64,000 nucleotides of DNA from Apostichopus japonicus (Eukaryota > Echinodermata > Holothuroidea > Aspidochirotida > Stichopodidae): assembly GCF_037975245.1 (NCBI RefSeq), contig NC_092566.1, positions 1,178,001 through 1,242,000 on the forward strand, given 5' to 3'. Position numbers and translations under genes: made by a program. How positions within the stretch are numbered: the first letter of the stretch is position 1; each line of letters starts with the position of its first letter. The notes under the pieces were generated by a model, which worked only from the letters and a program-made list of their open reading frames with translations, was not told where the DNA came from and searched no databases. Positions 18,125 through 29,844 of the stretch are shown piece by piece.

Positions 18125-18197
18125 GCGTCCATAGCCTAGTGGTTAGGGTGTCCGCGTACAGAGCGGGAGGCCCGTGGTTCGAATCCCGGTGGAGGCT
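18125..18197 (+). tRNA. tRNA-like head of the SINE, probably not a functional tRNA
   Basis: Cloverleaf as described for the SINE: GCGTCCA pairs with TGGAGGC, and the D stem GCCT/GGGT pairs with two wobbles. T-stem mismatches G-G and T-C would weaken it. A pseudogene or SINE head is more likely than a gene. Confidence 0.35.
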
Positions 18198-18239
18198 GAA
18201 AGTTTTTTCACTGTTCTTGATTTTCCAACTCATTACGAT

Positions 18240-18290
<51 letters not shown>
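18125..18290 (+). mobile_element. tRNA-derived SINE with AT tail
   Basis: 18125-18197 folds as a near-complete tRNA: 6 of 7 acceptor pairs, D arm, a 5-bp anticodon stem with loop GTACAGA, and T loop TTCGAAT. A box TAGCCTAGTGG (18132-18142) and a perfect B box GGTTCGAATCC (about 18176-18186) are present. The T stem has two mismatches and the implied anticodon is ACA, which argues against a working tRNA. A short body (TTTTTTCACTGTTCTTGATT) and an AT repeat (18244-18290) follow, the SINE layout. Confidence 0.65.
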
Positions 18291-18291
<1 letters not shown>

Positions 18292-18959
18292 TAGCCAAAG
18301 ATAGTCTGCAATTTACCACCGAATACCATGACAACGTGAACAATACAACTGAGTGTTTATATTATCAGTCGTTTTCGACGGGTGCAGAATTGTACAGCAC
18401 GACTAGTGTGACACACACTGGAAGGTACGAACACATCACACTAATTCTAAATGATATAAAGAGTGACTGCCAGTGTATTACATATCGCATTTTAAGATTC
18501 TTTTGTACACTTATAAAGCCCCCAACAATTTGGCCTCAGTTTACATCGGTGAACAGCTTCAAAAGCACCAGCCATCTTAACCTTCGTAGCATGTGTGGAT
18601 ATATACCATATTCTAACGGTGGCATTACCGATGCAGCTAACTAACCGGTGCAGGAGTAATACACGTCCGCTGTGTGGGCAACAGCAATCCAGGATTCTTC
18701 GTTTTCAGTCCAAATCTCTACTGGTTGTCCCCACAGTTGAAACTTCTTCCACTTATGAAAAGCGACGTTTTGGTGGATATATCGATGCAACAAAATGGCA
18801 CAGTACTCCTGTGGGAGCTAAGCCTTCGTGTCAAAACATTCATGAATTTAAGAAACATAATAAAGCTGTCTTTTTCCCCCTTCTCTAATTGTTTGCATTT
18901 ATGGTCGTCTTTGTGTTGTTTCATTAGTTTAGCTATTTTTCATTGTTTTTGCGGTTTTA

Positions 18960-19140
18960 ACTCTTATATTAATTTTAGCTTTTATTATTATTTTCATTAT
19001 TATTTTTTATTATTCTTATTGTTGTTGTTATTGTTATTATCATTGTTATTATGATTATGATTATCACTATGATTATGATTATTATTGTTATTATGGTTAT
19101 GATTATCGTTATGATTATCATTATGATTGTCATTATGATT
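18960..19140. repeat. Degenerate trinucleotide tract (TTA/TTG/ATG)
   Basis: Long run of TTATTATT and GATTATCATTATGATT units, grading into the hexamer array downstream. Confidence 0.85.
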
Positions 19141-19358
19141 TTATGATTGTCATTGTTATCATCGTTGCCATTACCAGTGTCATTGTCGTTACCAGAGTCA
19201 TTGACATTGACATTGTCATTGTCATTTTCAGTGTCATTGTCATTGTCATTTTCATTGTCATTACCAGTGTCATTGTCATTGTCATTGTCATTTTCAGTGT
19301 CATTGTCATTGTCATTTTCAGTGTCATTGTCATTGTCATTTTCATTGTCATTATCATT
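19141..19358 (+). repeat. (TCATTG)n hexamer array
   Basis: Roughly 35 TCATTG units interspersed with TTTTCAGTG and ACCAGTG variants. It creates long artificial frames (Asp/Asn on minus, Val/Ile on plus) that should not be annotated as proteins. Confidence 0.93.
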
Positions 19359-19419
19359 ATTCGTATACAAACAATGGAAATTGATAGTACTTATTGTTTA
19401 ATTGTAGTGCTTCAGCCAT

Positions 19420-22400
19420 AAGAACTAAACTCAACTTTTGTAGACCACTTTATAAGTGCAGCTCATTTTACAGCTGAATCTCTTGTTATCCGGAATATCA
19501 TACATTATCACTGAAATTTGTTCTTTTTCTATACTTGGAAAATGACGTATCAAGACAACATTTCTGTCAAAAATTCTGACTAAATTCATCCTTTAAATTA
19601 TACTTTGCCTTGAAGAAAAGTAATTTGGCGTCATTATGATCAACTCATTTAATATTCACACATTAACGAATAGCCCTAGCCCTCAATTTAACACTCCTAA
19701 TACGTCTTGGTCAGTGTATTAACCATCAAAGACGTTCAAAGAATAAAGACCTAGGCAGAAGCGAATTTATTCCTGGCTAGTAGTGAAAGAGGAAGTTCCT
19801 GTTTTCACAAGCCACATTATTTATACATGTTGCGTCAACTCCGGATACATGCTCGGTATCTCATTTTCTGAGAAACGGGAAGTTGGTATGATGTCATGGA
19901 TGAGCATTGTCTAAAACAAAAGTTGACTTTATCCTATTGTTTGACTTTTCACTGATCTGGATTTACCTAACTTATTACAATTACAAATATACATAATATG
20001 GTAGTCCAACTCACTGAAATTATTCAGCAATGCTATCAGTTTGAAATTTGATGTGTTGAACTTGTGACAATTTGTTGAAAAGGTTCAAAACTGAAGAAAA
20101 ATGTACCAAAAAAAATGAAAAAAACTACATGAAGTTTATGACAAAACTTTCTGTACTTCACTAACTTGAGTGTGAAAAATCACTTATGCTTTAAATATTT
20201 TGTATCCACATCATTATATCTCTTAGCAATATTGAGAGTATGCACTTAAATTTGTTAATGTTACATGACTTGACGGCACAGTGACACAGTGCTACAGACC
20301 TATATAGCCATATAGCAGGATGTGGCTTGAAGTAAGTTAGATATATACAGTACAGTGTTTAATCACTGCTAACTCGTCAAGCGAATCATTTATTCTTCTT
20401 CTTTTTTTTTATTTCACACTCTACACTCTTCAGTTCTGACAATTTAAATATATATAAACAAAGTTTCCAGCAATACTGTGAGAATTTCTATAGCCAAAGT
20501 TGATTAAAGAACCTTGACGTGACGTATGCAAATTTAACGGTGTAAATATGTCTTACATATTCACAAAGAAAACAACTACGCCATTGTCTGAACTGTTTGA
20601 AAGAGGGTAAGAAAGCATATCGGATTTGCAAACAGACCTTTTATGTTGTCTCTTGGAAATTGGCTGTAGTCTATTACATCGCCTTGTCATAGTCCTTTGT
20701 GAATGACCAAACAATTTTACTCCAACCACAACGCCGTACGATTATCTAGGTTTCTATTAGTCACCCGTTGAATTTGCCTGCGTGTCAAATAAACTGTATA
20801 TAGACATGTTATTGTATGAACGTATATAGGAAACTACAACTGAAGCTTTGTAAGAGGCCCCCCTCTCCCCCTTCGCTATATGTATCTTACACAGGCGGGG
20901 GAGAAGGTGTTGTGGAAGGGAAGAGTGGAAGTGAAGAGTATCAGGGAAGGGAACAATACGGAAGGAAATAGAATCAGTTCACATAAAATTAGATATAATC
21001 TTCAAACAGATTAAGAGACTTAATCATTTGAATACCCGCTGATTAAGGAATAACCAACATTTTCATTCAATCGAGGGAGAAATGTATTATCTATCAAAGC
21101 GGCATGTGATTATTGCACATCTGGCGTGCCACGGTTTCCCCAATTTTGGAGCAGAAACCAAGCCTTTGCGAGTGTGGATTGGAGGTAGCATGGGTACCTG
21201 GAGGGGGGGGGGTCAGTTTAACGGTGGTGAAATAGGATAGCTTATCTAAGTTTACTTACTTCCGAAAAGGAAAGGTGTGAGGCGGGGTGGGGGGAGGCTG
21301 GAAGCGCGGGGGGGGGGGCAGTGGAGGTATTTAAATGGCCGATTGTATAGTGCCAACGAAGTGTGGATACTGTACAAAACTAGTCACTAAGAATTGTAAC
21401 AAACTCAAAAACATATTCCGTTTTTACCGCTTTGGCGAGTTCCTGGTATTTAGTGATTGTGAGGTAAACAAGATAACAAACTACAGTTATCAGATAATTA
21501 GCCCTTTTTTTCTTTCTTTACGATATCTTTTGAAGTGTTTTTAACTTTTCATCGATTATTACTGCACAGTTCTGTAGTACCATTGCGCTTTTCTCTTTCC
21601 AGGTTATCTGTGTATAGAATCTTTTTAGTGTGTGTGGGTGGCTAGGCTACAGTGCGTCCACCCTGTAGGTGTGATAGATTTATACAGCTGGGCGTTATAT
21701 AGGTTCTATGCTCAGCAATAATGATGAAATTCAGTTGTTGATTTAAGTTTGTTAAATTGGGTCAGGTCGGACCTGGATCTATTTAGTATGGTCTCCATAT
21801 GTTACTCAATTTGGTACAGGTATAAACTGACGGAGACGAGAAGGATGCATGGTCGTACCATAATGAGAGCAGTGCATGTCCGCCTGAAAAGTTAACAACT
21901 GTCGAAAAATAGCCCTGAAGTGACCTACTGTATTGTCTTGTTTTTTTCTATTGTTTTTTTTTCTATGAATTTCTGAGTCATCATCATTCTTTGTTATGCT
22001 TGAATACTGAAGAGGACGAACTATTCTACTGGTGGTCTAAAAATCTGGAGAATTGAAGGTGATTTATAGGCATTTTAGAAAATCTTGGGTGAAACGAGAA
22101 GATTCCGCTGCGAGAGCTTGCAGATGGGTTGGGAAGCAATATGTTAAAGTTTCAGCTCTTGTCAGTTGACAACATCTATCTATGCCATATCGGCCTTGGA
22201 AAGTGACGAGTTAAGTGTGTAAGTCAATGGGAGCAATTAATTGTGGTGTGACACCTATAGAGAACTCTTCATATCATGGAACGCCAAAAAGGCCTCATAT
22301 ACCAGGTATGAGGATTTTCTGAAGAAGTCGTACCAAACTTGCTGGCTTCATTGATTTACACACTGAATTCATCACAGTCCAAGACCGCTAAAATAGACAT

Positions 22401-23240
22401 TATCAACTGGCATACCCCACGCACCATGGTAGTTGATGGACTATCGTGGCACCTACACGTTTCCGTACAATGACCGCTTAGATTATGACCAAAAAGGATG
22501 ATAAATTATACAGAAATTATGTCTGCTCTCTCGGGGGTAATCTCTTCTTTAACCAGAAAACAAAAAACAACCCCCAACATAACGATGTAAATCAGCTTGA
22601 ATCCTCCTTATTTGCACACTATCTGTACTTTTATTTATGCTCTTTATACAAACATACAAACAAACAATGATGATATTTGAAAGACTGAAAATATATCAAA
22701 AACAATCTGTTTGTTACTTCAAGATTTTAACACTTGTCCCGACGAGTTGCCTGGGTTGATAACCTTTTGAGTGGGTGTACATTATTCTCATTGCAATATA
22801 GCAATTAACTATATATAGGTATAATGCAGAAACATTATACTACTATTAGAGTAAGGCGAGTCAAAACCGTTACTTGTTTTTTATTTTTTTATGTTTGCAG
22901 ATATAATCATTACTTTATGTTGCGGTGCTGACGCGCATGGTATACACTACGATGATATAAATAACCACGATGGTGTTAAAATTGGATTGAAAGCTTCATT
23001 GAGAACTGACACATGAGTTGAGGTTCCTAGCCTACCGTAAACTACTATGCTTTTTGTTTGTGGTGGGGAGCCTAGCCTAGCCGTAAAGACTACTACACTT
23101 TCAAATGATTATCTCCTAGCACAAAATCTAAGAGGTCATTGAGGTTAAAACTGCAAGAGAAGATGGCAAAAGGCAAACAACTAGTGAACTTTTCAATATC
23201 ACTCTGAGAGAAATAATGGGTGATGGAGTGCTTCTTGGTA
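19420..23240. other. Long gene-poor stretch
   Basis: Read on both strands: only short frames without domains or convincing splice borders. G-runs at 21200-21212 and 21305-21320 look like remnants of hAT-like ends. A CA/GT-poor, AT-rich background suggests intergenic or intron DNA. Confidence 0.45.
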
Positions 23241-23261
23241 TAGGCCTGAGGGACCTGAGTT

Positions 23262-23420
23262 AATTTTTTTCATTTTCATTTATTTATATATATTTTTGTT
23301 CACAACATAAGTATTACATATGACATAGAAGGAGATAAGAAACAAAACTTGTGAAAGGAAGTGTACTAAAAAACCTTATAGGGCTTGTCGGGTAGTGACA
23401 TTCCCTGAAAAAATACAGAA
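23262..23420 (-). mobile_element. Probable LINE 3' UTR fragment
   Basis: Read on minus, the segment ends ATATATAAATAAATGAAAAT after a T-rich leader containing CACTACCCGACAAGCCCTAT, resembling the 3' UTR and A-rich tail of CR1/L2-type LINEs. No coding part remains. Confidence 0.4.
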
Positions 23421-23795
23421 CTTTACAATTAGAAAAGAGAAATAAAAAAACAAAACAAACAGAACCACCCCTTCCTCTCCCTTCCCTCACCCCTCCCCGG
23501 TGTCATTTCGCAGTTCTATAGTACAAGTTGATGAAGTGCTTTTGTAAGCTTAGGGAATGTCAATATCACTCAGCCTGAATCAGGAGTAGCTGGCCTATAC
23601 CATAAACGCTAGTAACTCTAATACGTTTCTCAGAAGAGTATATGTAACGGATGTATAGTTATTTATTCCGATGGAAGATGAGCGACAAGTATGTATATCC
23701 ATTACTATATAGGTGTACTCTGACTTTGTGAAATCTATGGGAAAACCTTTTTGTTAAGTTTTTATCATGACATAGGCATTTATAACGATATTATA

Positions 23796-23842
23796 CAGGT
23801 GCGTATCCAGGGGGGGGGGGCGTTGGGGGCGCGCGCCCCCCG
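23796..23842 (+). mobile_element. Solo end of a hAT-like element
   Basis: CAGGTGCGTATCCAGG followed by ten G and a GCGCGCGCCCCCC block. This matches the start of the family, but no partner end with matching flanks was found; the similar end at 27903 has different flanking bases. Confidence 0.55.
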
Positions 23843-24002
23843 GGTAAGAAAAAGAGGAGAGAAAAAAAAGAGAAGAAAAAAGGAAAAAAGAGGGGAAAAA
23901 AGAGGAGGAGGAGAGGAAGGAAGGGAAAAGAAAAAGAAGAAAAAGAGAAAAAGGAGAAAAGGAGGGAGTAAAAGAAAAATGCGAAGACACCGGGGAGAGA
24001 AA
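23843..24002 (+). repeat. Polypurine tract (GAAAAAGAGG-rich), about 160 bp
   Basis: Almost uninterrupted A/G on the plus strand. Simple-sequence DNA; the Lys/Arg/Glu frame across it is an artefact. Confidence 0.9.
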
Positions 24003-24209
24003 GAGGAACAGTGACATCATTACAGCGCTGAAGGGTAGCCAGTGACGGATCAATGATTTCGTAAAAGTGTGACTCACCCTACCCCTTACACCGACAACTC
24101 CATTTTTTGACGTTTCCATTTTCCTCTCTCACTAATGATCTATATATGTACTATATATGGTCTATCATAACGCGTGTGTAGAATTGTGCTATGAAACCAA
24201 CTGTGGCTG

Positions 24210-24572
24210 CAGGGGCGGATCCAGGGGGGGGGGCCCGGGGGGCCCGGGCCCCCCCTTTTTGAAAATCCTGATTTTTTTTTGATTTTTTTTTTACCGCGCT
24301 CGAGGGAAAGTGCCCCATGCGTGATCAGTGGCGTAGCTACGGGGGGCCTGAAATTGCAGACATGAGATCCATATTTTCAGGCTAGGTACATGCTGCTTAG
24401 AATACTCGGGAAGTGCCGTTTCCGGCCATCTGGGGGGTTTGTAAAGCCAAAAATTTTCTTGTACGCTCCGCGCCAACCAATGATGGCGCTCCGCTTAGAT
24501 ATTCTTACGTTCAGGCGCGGCTGGACCAGTCAGACCCCCCCCCCCCTGTCACAAATCCTGCATCCGCCCCTG
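24210..24572. mobile_element. Two hAT-like termini, CAGGGGCGGATCC type, not a matched pair
   Basis: A left end CAGGGGCGGATCCAGG at 24210 and an opposite end GCATCCGCCCCTG at 24572 have different 8-bp flanks (TGTGGCTG, ATATGTCA). They overlap the element starting at 24326. Best read as remains of two insertions with deletions. Confidence 0.55.
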
Positions 24573-24796
24573 ATATGTCATTGAATATTCCACAAAACAA
24601 CTTTTTATGTCCACGAAACTGTCGAAACATGATTTTCACTACTGGTAGAGATATAAAATATTGGGAATTCTGAATTTCCTGCAAACATGCGGCTGTGCCT
24701 GTTCAATACTCACTACTGTATCGCCTTAAAAAATGATGAGTGGAAATAGTTTCTCCAGGACCGTATCGTATCGTGGGTATCGAGTGCGTCTGATAT

Positions 24797-24830
24797 ACGA
24801 ACGTACGTAGTACGTACGTACGTACGTCTA
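24797..24830. repeat. Palindromic ACGT repeat
   Basis: Several ACGTACGT units; self-complementary. Confidence 0.8.
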
Positions 24831-24856
24831 TGATGATATGCACTGTACTGTACTGA

Positions 24857-25081
24857 TAAAAACATAGGTGAATTTCACTCCATGGGAGTGATCACTGAGC
24901 ACATTCCGGTATAAGAGTGAATTTCCACTCCATTTGAGTAAATCTTAACTCCTAATAGAGTTATATTCACTCATATTAGGAGTGAGGGTTAACTCCAATA
25001 GAGTTAAATTTTACTCTTAATTTGAAGTGCGCCGAGTGATCACTCCAATGGAATGAAATCCACTCATTTGTTCTTAGAGTG
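24857..25081. mobile_element. Fold-back MITE-like element
   Basis: Arm 24869-24903 (GTGAATTTCACTCCATGGGA onward) is the imperfect inverse of 25027-25062. Inside, ACTCC...GAGTT palindromes recur every 30-40 bp. No target duplication could be fixed. Confidence 0.5.
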
Positions 25082-25975
25082 TTGCTAGATATATGAAGAA
25101 GAAATTTACATACCAATACATGTTATCGGTCATCGATTGGCACAAAAAGCCAGATTCTGATGACAGCTGCCTCAAGAAACCCAATAAATGGCCTAATAAG
25201 CACCGAGCCATCAATGTGGACCATTACCGAAACATCGATGCGTGTTAGTCTTCCACCCCCTTCCTCTAATGCTATTTAAGTCCACATGTGGGCATATCCT
25301 GCAAATCTACCGGTAGCCCACAGGGGTTTGAGTTGGGAGAAAGGCCTTGACAGCTTGAAACGACAAATGATGCCAACTTCCCTCAAGTTAAAAGTCTGGC
25401 TGAGTTGGCAAGGCCAGTCAGCATGAAAGAGAAAAAACTTTTTTTGCATTTCTGTCACCAAAGTTGCACATCTTTTTGGTTGCTATTTTGCCTCACAGGT
25501 GCCATCTCCTGCGATCTGGGGGGTGCTGAAATCTCAAATTTTCTCTGTACGCTCCGCGCCAACCAAGGTGGCGCTCCGCTTAGATAGTAAACTCCGCCCC
25601 CCACAAGAAAGAACAGCCCCCCATGGCCCCCCCCCCCACTCAAAAAATCCTAGCTACGCCACTGTGCGTGAAATTTTTTGTAAAATAAATTTGCAAAAAG
25701 AGTACACCATCATTCTGATAAAGTGAAGGTGAGAGGGGCACTCTGACTGCATCAATAGTCTCCATCTGGAAGGGGGCATCCAAGATGAAATGGCCTGGAG
25801 TAGCCTGGTAAAAAGTAATTTGCATCACCACCTACTCCCCAAAGACGTAAATCCCAGCTCATTGCTCGAAATTGCCAAATTAATATATGCCCGGCAAACC
25901 ATGAATACATGATTTATTGGAAATAAATTTTACTCCAAACTTTCACGAAAAGTAGCACCAGATTGCACCGAGGAC

Positions 25976-26104
25976 CTCCATATTTTGTGAAATTTTCCCA
26001 AAGGGGAGGGGGGCACCCACTCCCCTTAGACCCCTCCCCCAGGACGACGATTAGGCATTTCCCATCTGGGCCCCCCCTTCGGCGAAATCCTGGATCCGCC
26101 ACTG
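25976..26104 (-). mobile_element. 3' end of a hAT-like element
   Basis: Ends AATCCTGGATCCGCCACTG at 26104 after a block CCCCTTAGACCCCTCCCCCA also found at 11.57, 28.93 and 59.74 kb. The start and second flank are not recognisable. Confidence 0.55.
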
Positions 26105-26179
26105 GGCTGGTCTCGAACTCGACCGTGTCGTCGGGGAACATGACGCATTTTGGGATGGGGGCGACCGCCTGCCCCCCCC

Positions 26180-26480
26180 CCATTCAGCATTTTTTTAAAT
26201 GATATCGCTAAGTAATTTCAAAATAGAAAGTGCTTAGAGGCAACATACAAGGCCTGGGAAGTGTCATTTCCAGCGATCTGGGAGACATTTTCGGCCAAAA
26301 TTTGCTTGTACGCTTCGCGCTAACAAATGGTCCTGGGTAGTGCCATTTCCAGCGATCTGGGAGGCATTTTCGGCCAAAATTTTCTTGTACGCTTTCGCGC
26401 CAACCTATGGTGGCGCTACGCTTAGATAATTTGCCTACAGGCTTCGCCCCTCCCTTGGCAAATTCCTCGCTACGCGCCTG
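26180..26480 (+). mobile_element. hAT-like element with a duplicated core
   Basis: Matches the 8620-8912 element from its AT-rich left part to CTACGCGCCTG at 26480. The unit from CCTGGGAAGTGTCATTTCCA to AATGGT (26253-26330) is repeated head to tail at 26331-26408, an internal tandem duplication of about 78 bp. The left terminus is degraded. Confidence 0.7.
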
Positions 26481-26835
26481 TTCGAATTTGTAACGCAAAC
26501 AGCAGATATCACATCATATCAGTGAGCATGAAAATGGCGTTCCAGGATGAAAAGCCTCAAATCTGTCCGACTTGCCTGAAAAAATAACCAAAAATTTTCG
26601 CGCGCGAAGCGCGCGTTCAACGTCTTCATGTCAATATCATATAAGCAAGCATCGGTTATTACATCGCATGCCATCATGTACCGTACGGTCCGTTCAAATT
26701 GCGCAGTATTTCGCGGGATGCTAATGTAAACAACGACATGTCTCATGTAGATGTATAAAAAGCATGGAGGTCCAATTATGTCAAAACTCTCTTTTACATT
26801 AGTAATGGCGAATTAGGGGATGCACCCCCGCCGCG

Positions 26836-27214
26836 CAGTGGCGGAGCGTCCATACGGTCGGGGTGGATGCCCCCCCCCCCTGACGGACTCAAATGGACTG
26901 CTGGCGCCTTTTTCAGCTCTTTACCACTTTTTACTTATTCTAGATTATTAACTTTTTTATTGCGCTCTCATCTACTTATTGACATTTCTCACATTTTGTT
27001 GGTGTAATTTGGCGATGACACCTTATTCTTCGTTTATCTGCAAATTAGCCAGGCCCGGAAAGGGTCATTTCCGGCGATCTAGGGAGTATCTCTATTCAAA
27101 AATTTTCTGTACGCTACGCGCCAACCAGTGGTGGCGCTCCGCTTAGATAGTGTCGAAAGCGCTCCTACAGACCATTCTCGCCACTCCTGACCAATACTCC
27201 TAGATCCGCCACTG
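26836..27214 (+). mobile_element. hAT-like element, 379 bp, inside an older element
   Basis: Ends CAGTGGCGGAGCGTCC and CTAGATCCGCCACTG, flanked by an exact 8-bp duplication CCGCCGCG (26828-26835 and 27215-27222). The bases after the right copy, CCTCCTACGCCTATG, are the end of the CATAGGCGTAGG family, so this copy jumped into an older one. Confidence 0.82.
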
Positions 27215-27759
27215 CCGCCGCGCCTCCTACGCCTATGTGTGTAGTGTTCGCTTTCGGAAATATCTGCTATTTTTTCATTTCCTTCAACCAAGTTTTATAA
27301 TAGCCGATATAAGAGGTTTTAATGTTTCTACACCAATAAATTAACTCTGTCTGAATTTTCGAAAATTTCTGACCAACATTCTGCATCACACTTCCCTCTA
27401 CTCGTGCAATTTTGACCGGTCTGTTAGGGGTTCAAGGAAGTTTTTCTATATTGGTTGTCCATAGATGAAATTTTGTACAACATTATGGGTATGTTTTCAA
27501 GTGAGTTTATTCACGAGAAATGTGAATTTTCAAATTCTGAACAAATATGGGGCTTAAAACCTTGAAAAGTGGGGCTGACGGGTATTGTGGGCCGCGACGT
27601 AGAATCACCTACAAAAGCAAAGACCCACAGGAGATGCCATCAGGTCGAACATGATGTGTGCCGGGTTGACAAACTTCAAAAAGGTTATGGATGGAAAAAA
27701 AAAACTATTAGGAAATACCTGGTTCTCAGGCAAAAAGTGTACATCTGGTTGGTCATTTC

Positions 27760-27903
27760 AAGCCCGAGAAGTGCCGTTTCCGGTGATCTGGGGGGGTTTC
27801 AAAACAAGAAATTTTCTTGTACGCTGCGCGCCAACCGATGGTGGCGCTCCGCTTAGATAGTAATTCGCGCCCCCCGGGTTTGAAAATCCTGGATACGCGC
27901 CTG
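27760..27903 (+). mobile_element. 3' half of a hAT-like element with core motif
   Basis: Core GCGCCAACCGATGGTGGCGC at about 27828-27847 and terminus CCTGGATACGCGCCTG at 27903. The left end was not found. Confidence 0.6.
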
Positions 27904-28054
27904 TTATATAGTTCGATATCGAACTGAAATCTGAATCAGGAAGAATGCCTTTATTCCTAACTTCCACACTGAATTGTATTCATGGAATCAATTCTTTGAA
28001 CAAATTTGTATGACGCAGTGTGGCTATATAAACAATATACAAACCGTATAATTA

Positions 28055-28145
28055 TATATTTCTTTATTTGCTGTTACATAGCGTTTTAGAGCACTTTTGT
28101 GGAATTTACGCTTTACAAAATAAATCATTATTAAATTATTATATA
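28055..28145 (-). mobile_element. Possible SINE/LINE tail fragment
   Basis: GCGTTTTAGAGCACTTTTGT and a following ACGCTTTACAAAATAAAT with an ATT-rich tail resemble retroposon 3' ends. Weak support. Confidence 0.25.
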
Positions 28146-28245
28146 TACCACAACACGCAATCGTATACTCAATGGAAGGTTCGTAGAAATACCAAGTCGG
28201 ACGTATATGCTATATTGTATAGCTTTACCCACAGCGTCCATTGTT

Positions 28246-28398
28246 GAGCGTTTTTTCAATCATCCAACAGCAAATAGTCATTGAATTCTCAGTTTTTAAA
28301 GGTAATCACATTTCAAGGAAAGAGCGTTTTTCCAATCATCCAACAGCAATAGTCATTGAATTTTCAGTTTTTAAAGGTAACCACATTTCATGGAAATA
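28246..28398 (+). repeat. Tandem duplication of a 77-bp unit
   Basis: The unit from GCGTTTTTTCAATCATCCAA to TCACATTTCAAGGAAA is repeated at once with about five differences. No frame spans it. Confidence 0.85.
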
Positions 28399-28863
28399 AA
28401 AACAAGTTAATATAATTGTAATTTTGCTTACGAAACAATCCTTTGAGTAAGTAGGATAAAACAGGGGAAGTTGAAGTTCTAACTGAAGACATGCATGGAC
28501 CCACGGTTCACTGTGATACCCCCAATGAACAATTACCCCCTGTTCCGGTGTCCTCGATCAGTTAAGAGGACAAGAGATGGCATGGACTTTGTCCTTGGTT
28601 GGAAACCCAACAAGCTGGGCTCCAAATACACTGGACCCATTTTTCAGAGTAATTCCACTTTCTGACATTTGCGCTTGAAATTCACGACAAGAAAACCGCC
28701 CATCTGAAATTGTTTGCATCTGTAGCCAGGATGTCAACTTATGGATTGAGATTACAGTGTTCTCCTTATCTGTAACGTGTGATTAACTCAACTTGGAATG
28801 GTTAAAGTTAGTGCGCCTCATGCAGGCTTTCATTAAATGTATCGCTTGAAAGGGTAGTCCAGA

Positions 28864-29234
28864 CAGTGGCGTAGGAAGGTACTTTTGAGTGGGGGGGGGG
28901 GCTGAAGACTGATGGCCGGCCTGGGAGAGGGGTCTAAGGGGAGGGGGTGTCCCCCTCCCCTTTGGATTTTTTTGCATTCCCAGGTGGCCTCAGATGCAAT
29001 TAAGTGCAATATAGCACACTTCAACACCCACTCCATTTTGTAAAGAATTTTGCATTTTCACCTAGCCTTAGATGCAATTTGGTGCTTCAAATGAGATTTT
29101 TTTCTCATTTGGAAATAAAAAAGGGGTTTTCTGACTTGCGGAGCGGGGGGAGGGGGCCGGAACGATACTTCCGCCCCCATATTTTTCACTGGGGGGGGCT
29201 GGCGCCCCCCAGCCCCCCGGTTCCTACGCCCTTG
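28864..29234 (+). mobile_element. hAT-like element, 371 bp
   Basis: Ends CAGTGGCGTAGGAAGG and GGTTCCTACGCCCTTG (12 of 14 inverse). Exact 8-bp duplication AGTCCAGA at 28856-28863 and 29235-29242. It contains two poly-G/poly-C blocks. Confidence 0.85.
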
Positions 29235-29844
29235 AGTCCAGATGAACATTCTAAGAATACCGGTGAAAGTTGCATAAAAATTCCCGCATATCTGTTGGAT
29301 CCCTACCCAATCTAAGGTCAAAATTTATAAAAAGAAACACATCAGTTTTGCTGTCAGAGCTCAACTATGACGTCACACCTAACTGCACATTAAAACTGCA
29401 GTGATTTCAAAAGTGGAAAGATCCTTACAAGATCAGTGAACATAACTAAATCAAAGAAATATTTTGTTATTTCCGAACCTGACGAGACTGGTGGCTTCAT
29501 TCCCGGGGTCTTGGGTTAAATACGGTTTGGCCTCCCATGAAGATATGGAGGCGCACGGTAAACTGTGGGATAAAAATTTGTGTATCATGAGATTCAGAAT
29601 GAGTGTCCCTGGGACAATGATATTCCCGGGGCCCGACCTGGTTATCGACGCCTATTGTGGTGGCCATCATTATGATATTAGAAAGTAATTGCACAATATA
29701 TTTACATGACATGAATAATTGTTGAAAATTATTTCATATCACAGCAACGGACTAAGCTATCCAAATGGGAGTTTGACCAATGTGTTCTTGTTATACTTGT
29801 TTTATATTTCTTTTAATCACTTAAACTTCGCAGTTCCTACAAAG

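Larger units (their letters stand above)
24326..25664 (+). mobile_element. hAT-like element, 1339 bp, with nested insertions
   Basis: Ends CAGTGGCGTAGCTACGG and CTAGCTACGCCACTG (first 14 bases exact inverse). Flanks TGCGTGAT (24318-24325) and TGCGTGAA (25665-25672) agree in 7 of 8 positions. Two copies of the family core lie inside (24412-24510, 25499-25590), and a separate fold-back MITE at 24857-25081. No transposase frame. Confidence 0.68.

Noticed and set aside
17878-18290. Two (AT)n runs as a pair of element ends
   Set aside because: Dinucleotide runs carry no boundary information; only the second one fits as a SINE tail.
18975-19421. Long Asp/Asn-rich (minus) and Val/Ile- or Ser/Leu-rich (plus) frames
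   Set aside because: All are read-throughs of TCATTG and TTA repeats.
23751-24119. Lys/Arg/Glu-rich and Ser/Phe-rich frames
   Set aside because: Translation of the polypurine tract.
23796-27903. A 4.1-kb hAT element between matching ends CAGGTGCGTATCCAGG and CCTGGATACGCGCCTG
   Set aside because: The 8-bp flanks (ATATTATA and TTATATAG) do not match and complete elements lie between; the ends are probably from separate copies.
24291-27967. Many 60-96-codon frames with shared peptide pieces such as GDLGG and APTxGGAPLR
   Set aside because: They are translations of the hAT-like repeat core in various frames, not genes.
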